A stretch of DNA of 5,733 nt from Synergistales bacterium Syner_01 (GTDB lineage Bacteria; Synergistota; Synergistia; Synergistales; Aminobacteriaceae): NCBI GenBank assembly GCA_001604435.1, contig LVBO01000290.1, forward strand, positions 1-5,733, written 5' to 3'. Positions 4,694 through 5,733 of this stretch are shown here, piece by piece. Position numbers and translations under genes: made by a program. Each line of letters starts with the position of its first letter. The first letter of the stretch is position 1. The notes beneath the pieces are model-generated. The model was given only the letters and a program-made list of their open reading frames with translations. It was not told the DNA's origin and did not search any database.

Positions 4694-5733
4694 ATGCTCT
4701 TTCCATTATCAAGAGACGTAAAGGAAGTTTCCTGTGTGCTCTGCGGCGCGGCGGGTCTTGGTATTCAGACGGTTGAGGATATGCTCGCCCGAATTGTGGT
4801 AGACTGCGGCTATTCTGTCTTCGGATCAAAGGAGTATATGTCCAGGGTGCGCGGAGGAAATAACTCCACCGAACTGCGCATAGCTCCGTTTCGCGTTGAC
4901 GCTCTTGTGGACAGGATGGATATTCTGATGGTGTTGAGTCCGGACGTGCGGACGAATATTCGGGAACGCATCGCGGCGTCCACGGTGATCATAGGGGACA
5001 GGGACGAGCTGAAAGGAGAGCTGGAGGACTCCGGAGGCCTTTTTATCCCTGCGCCGCTTTCGCGGATTGCCGCCGAGGCCGGAGGGCGTATCTATTCGAA
5101 TTCGGTTGCGGCAGGAATCCTTGTGGGAATCCTGGGGTTGGGTACGGAGAAGGGCGAGGCCTTCTTCGAAAAACGTTTTTCGGGAAAGAAGGGCGATGTC
5201 GCGACGAAGAATACAAAGGCGTTCCGGAAGGGCTACGAACTCGGAGAGAAGCTGGTGGAAGGGAAAGGACTCCTCTCCGGAATGAAGGTGCAGCCAGGAG
5301 CAGGGAAAGCCCTGATCAACGGAACCGAAGCCGTTTCGTTGGGAGCGATGGCCGCAGGATGCAATTTTGTGACGGCGTACCCGATGTCCCCGGCCACAGG
5401 AGTTCTTTCCTTCTTCTCAAAAAATGCGGAGAAGACGGGCGCGGCGGTCGAGCAAGTCGAGGACGAACTTGCGGCGATAAATATGGCGATCGGTGCAGCA
5501 TATGCGGGCGCTCGCCCTCTGGTGACCACTTCGGGTGGCGGCTTCGCTCTGATGGGCGAGGGGCTGAGCTTGGCCGGTGTCATGGAGACACCCGTCGTGG
5601 TGCATCTCTCCCAGAGGCCCGGCCCTGCGACGGGGATGGCGACAAGGACCGAGCAGGCCGATCTCGAGCTTGCTCTCTATGCAGGGCATGGAGAGTTCCC
5701 GAGGGCTCTCTATGCGCCGGGAAGCATTGAAAG
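4694..5733 (+). CDS. 2-oxoacid:ferredoxin oxidoreductase, fused gamma/alpha subunit (3' end missing)
   Basis: The first 346 codons are present and the frame is still open at the window end; family members of this architecture run to about 550-600 aa. The ATG follows GAAGGGAGG (4679-4687) by 6 nt. Residues 12-185 are the gamma domain, with a glycine-rich loop CGAAGLGIQT (17-26), RVRGGNNSTELRI (51-63) and NSVAAGILVGILG (136-148). Residues 203-346 begin the alpha, pyrimidine-binding-type domain: NGTEAVSLGAMAAGC (209-223), AYPMSPATG (228-236), VEDELAAINMAIGAAYAG (255-272), TSGGGFALMGEG (279-290), SQRPGPATGMATRTEQADL (306-324) and GHGEFPRALYAPG (331-343). With a TPP-binding beta subunit, expected next, it would oxidise a 2-oxoacid to acyl-CoA and CO2 with reduction of ferredoxin. 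The E of VEDE is the conserved glutamate that activates TPP in this family. Substrate (2-oxoglutarate, pyruvate or branched/aryl 2-oxoacids) is not determinable. YPMSP replaces the common YPITP. Confidence 0.93.
   Translation, partial: MLFPLSRDVKEVSCVLCGAAGLGIQTVEDMLARIVVDCGYSVFGSKEYMSRVRGGNNSTELRIAPFRVDALVDRMDILMVLSPDVRTNIRERIAASTVIIGDRDELKGELEDSGGLFIPAPLSRIAAEAGGRIYSNSVAAGILVGILGLGTEKGEAFFEKRFSGKKGDVATKNTKAFRKGYELGEKLVEGKGLLSGMKVQPGAGKALINGTEAVSLGAMAAGCNFVTAYPMSPATGVLSFFSKNAEKTGAAVEQVEDELAAINMAIGAAYAGARPLVTTSGGGFALMGEGLSLAGVMETPVVVHLSQRPGPATGMATRTEQADLELALYAGHGEFPRALYAPGSIE

Noticed and set aside
4410..4829. 139-aa minus-strand frame covering the zinc-ribbon gene and the shared promoter region
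   Set aside because: It overlaps a well-supported gene in another frame, crosses both divergent promoters and the start of the oxidoreductase gene, and has no family resemblance.
5233..5730. Several frames over the oxidoreductase gene (minus 5233-5583, minus 5417-5689, plus 5359-5730)
   Set aside because: All overlap the conserved alpha domain, whose motifs are continuous in one plus frame open to the window end.
1..5733. CRISPR array, insertion sequence or toxin-antitoxin pair
   Set aside because: No regularly spaced repeats, no terminal inverted repeats around a transposase-like frame, and no overlapping small gene pair of that kind were found.

Overview
The window looks like ordinary chromosomal DNA of an anaerobic, amino-acid or organic-acid fermenting bacterium. 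The evidence is a two-subunit class I (iron-sulfur, oxygen-sensitive type) fumarase, a CstA-family carbon-starvation transporter, and a fused gamma/alpha subunit of a 2-oxoacid:ferredoxin oxidoreductase. The protein flavour would fit Synergistota or an anaerobic Firmicute, but this is an impression, not a computed assignment. No phage, transposon, CRISPR or plasmid gene is seen.

Layout from left to right. Positions 1-721 (+) hold the end of the fumarase alpha subunit gene and the complete beta subunit gene, closely coupled. A GntR/FCD regulator (740-1408, -) converges on them with only an 18-bp gap. Positions 1409-1804 contain no convincing gene; they hold candidate promoters and an operator for the regulator. 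A lone tRNA-Val(CAC) gene on the minus strand (1852-1927) has its own consensus-like promoter and a textbook intrinsic terminator. Diverging from it, an unrecognised 151-aa protein (2100-2555, +) and a CstA-family transporter (2604-4241, +) probably form one transcription unit, closed by a very strong bidirectional terminator at 4277-4317. A 58-aa zinc-ribbon protein (4336-4512, -) converges on that terminator. Its promoter region is shared back-to-back with the promoter of the last gene, a korA/porA-type 2-oxoacid oxidoreductase subunit (4694 to the end, +, cut by the window edge).

The metabolic theme is central carbon: fumarate/malate interconversion, uptake of pyruvate or peptides by the CstA-type carrier, and ferredoxin-linked oxidation of 2-oxoacids. 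The GntR protein is the obvious candidate regulator of local carboxylate metabolism and of its own gene. Translation starts are often not ATG: GTG for the regulator and cstA, and TTG for the unknown gene, each chosen from Shine-Dalgarno spacing.

No clearly novel system is present. The best leads are the unrecognised protein ahead of cstA, the perfect palindrome between those two genes, and the variant active-site motifs of the oxidoreductase.
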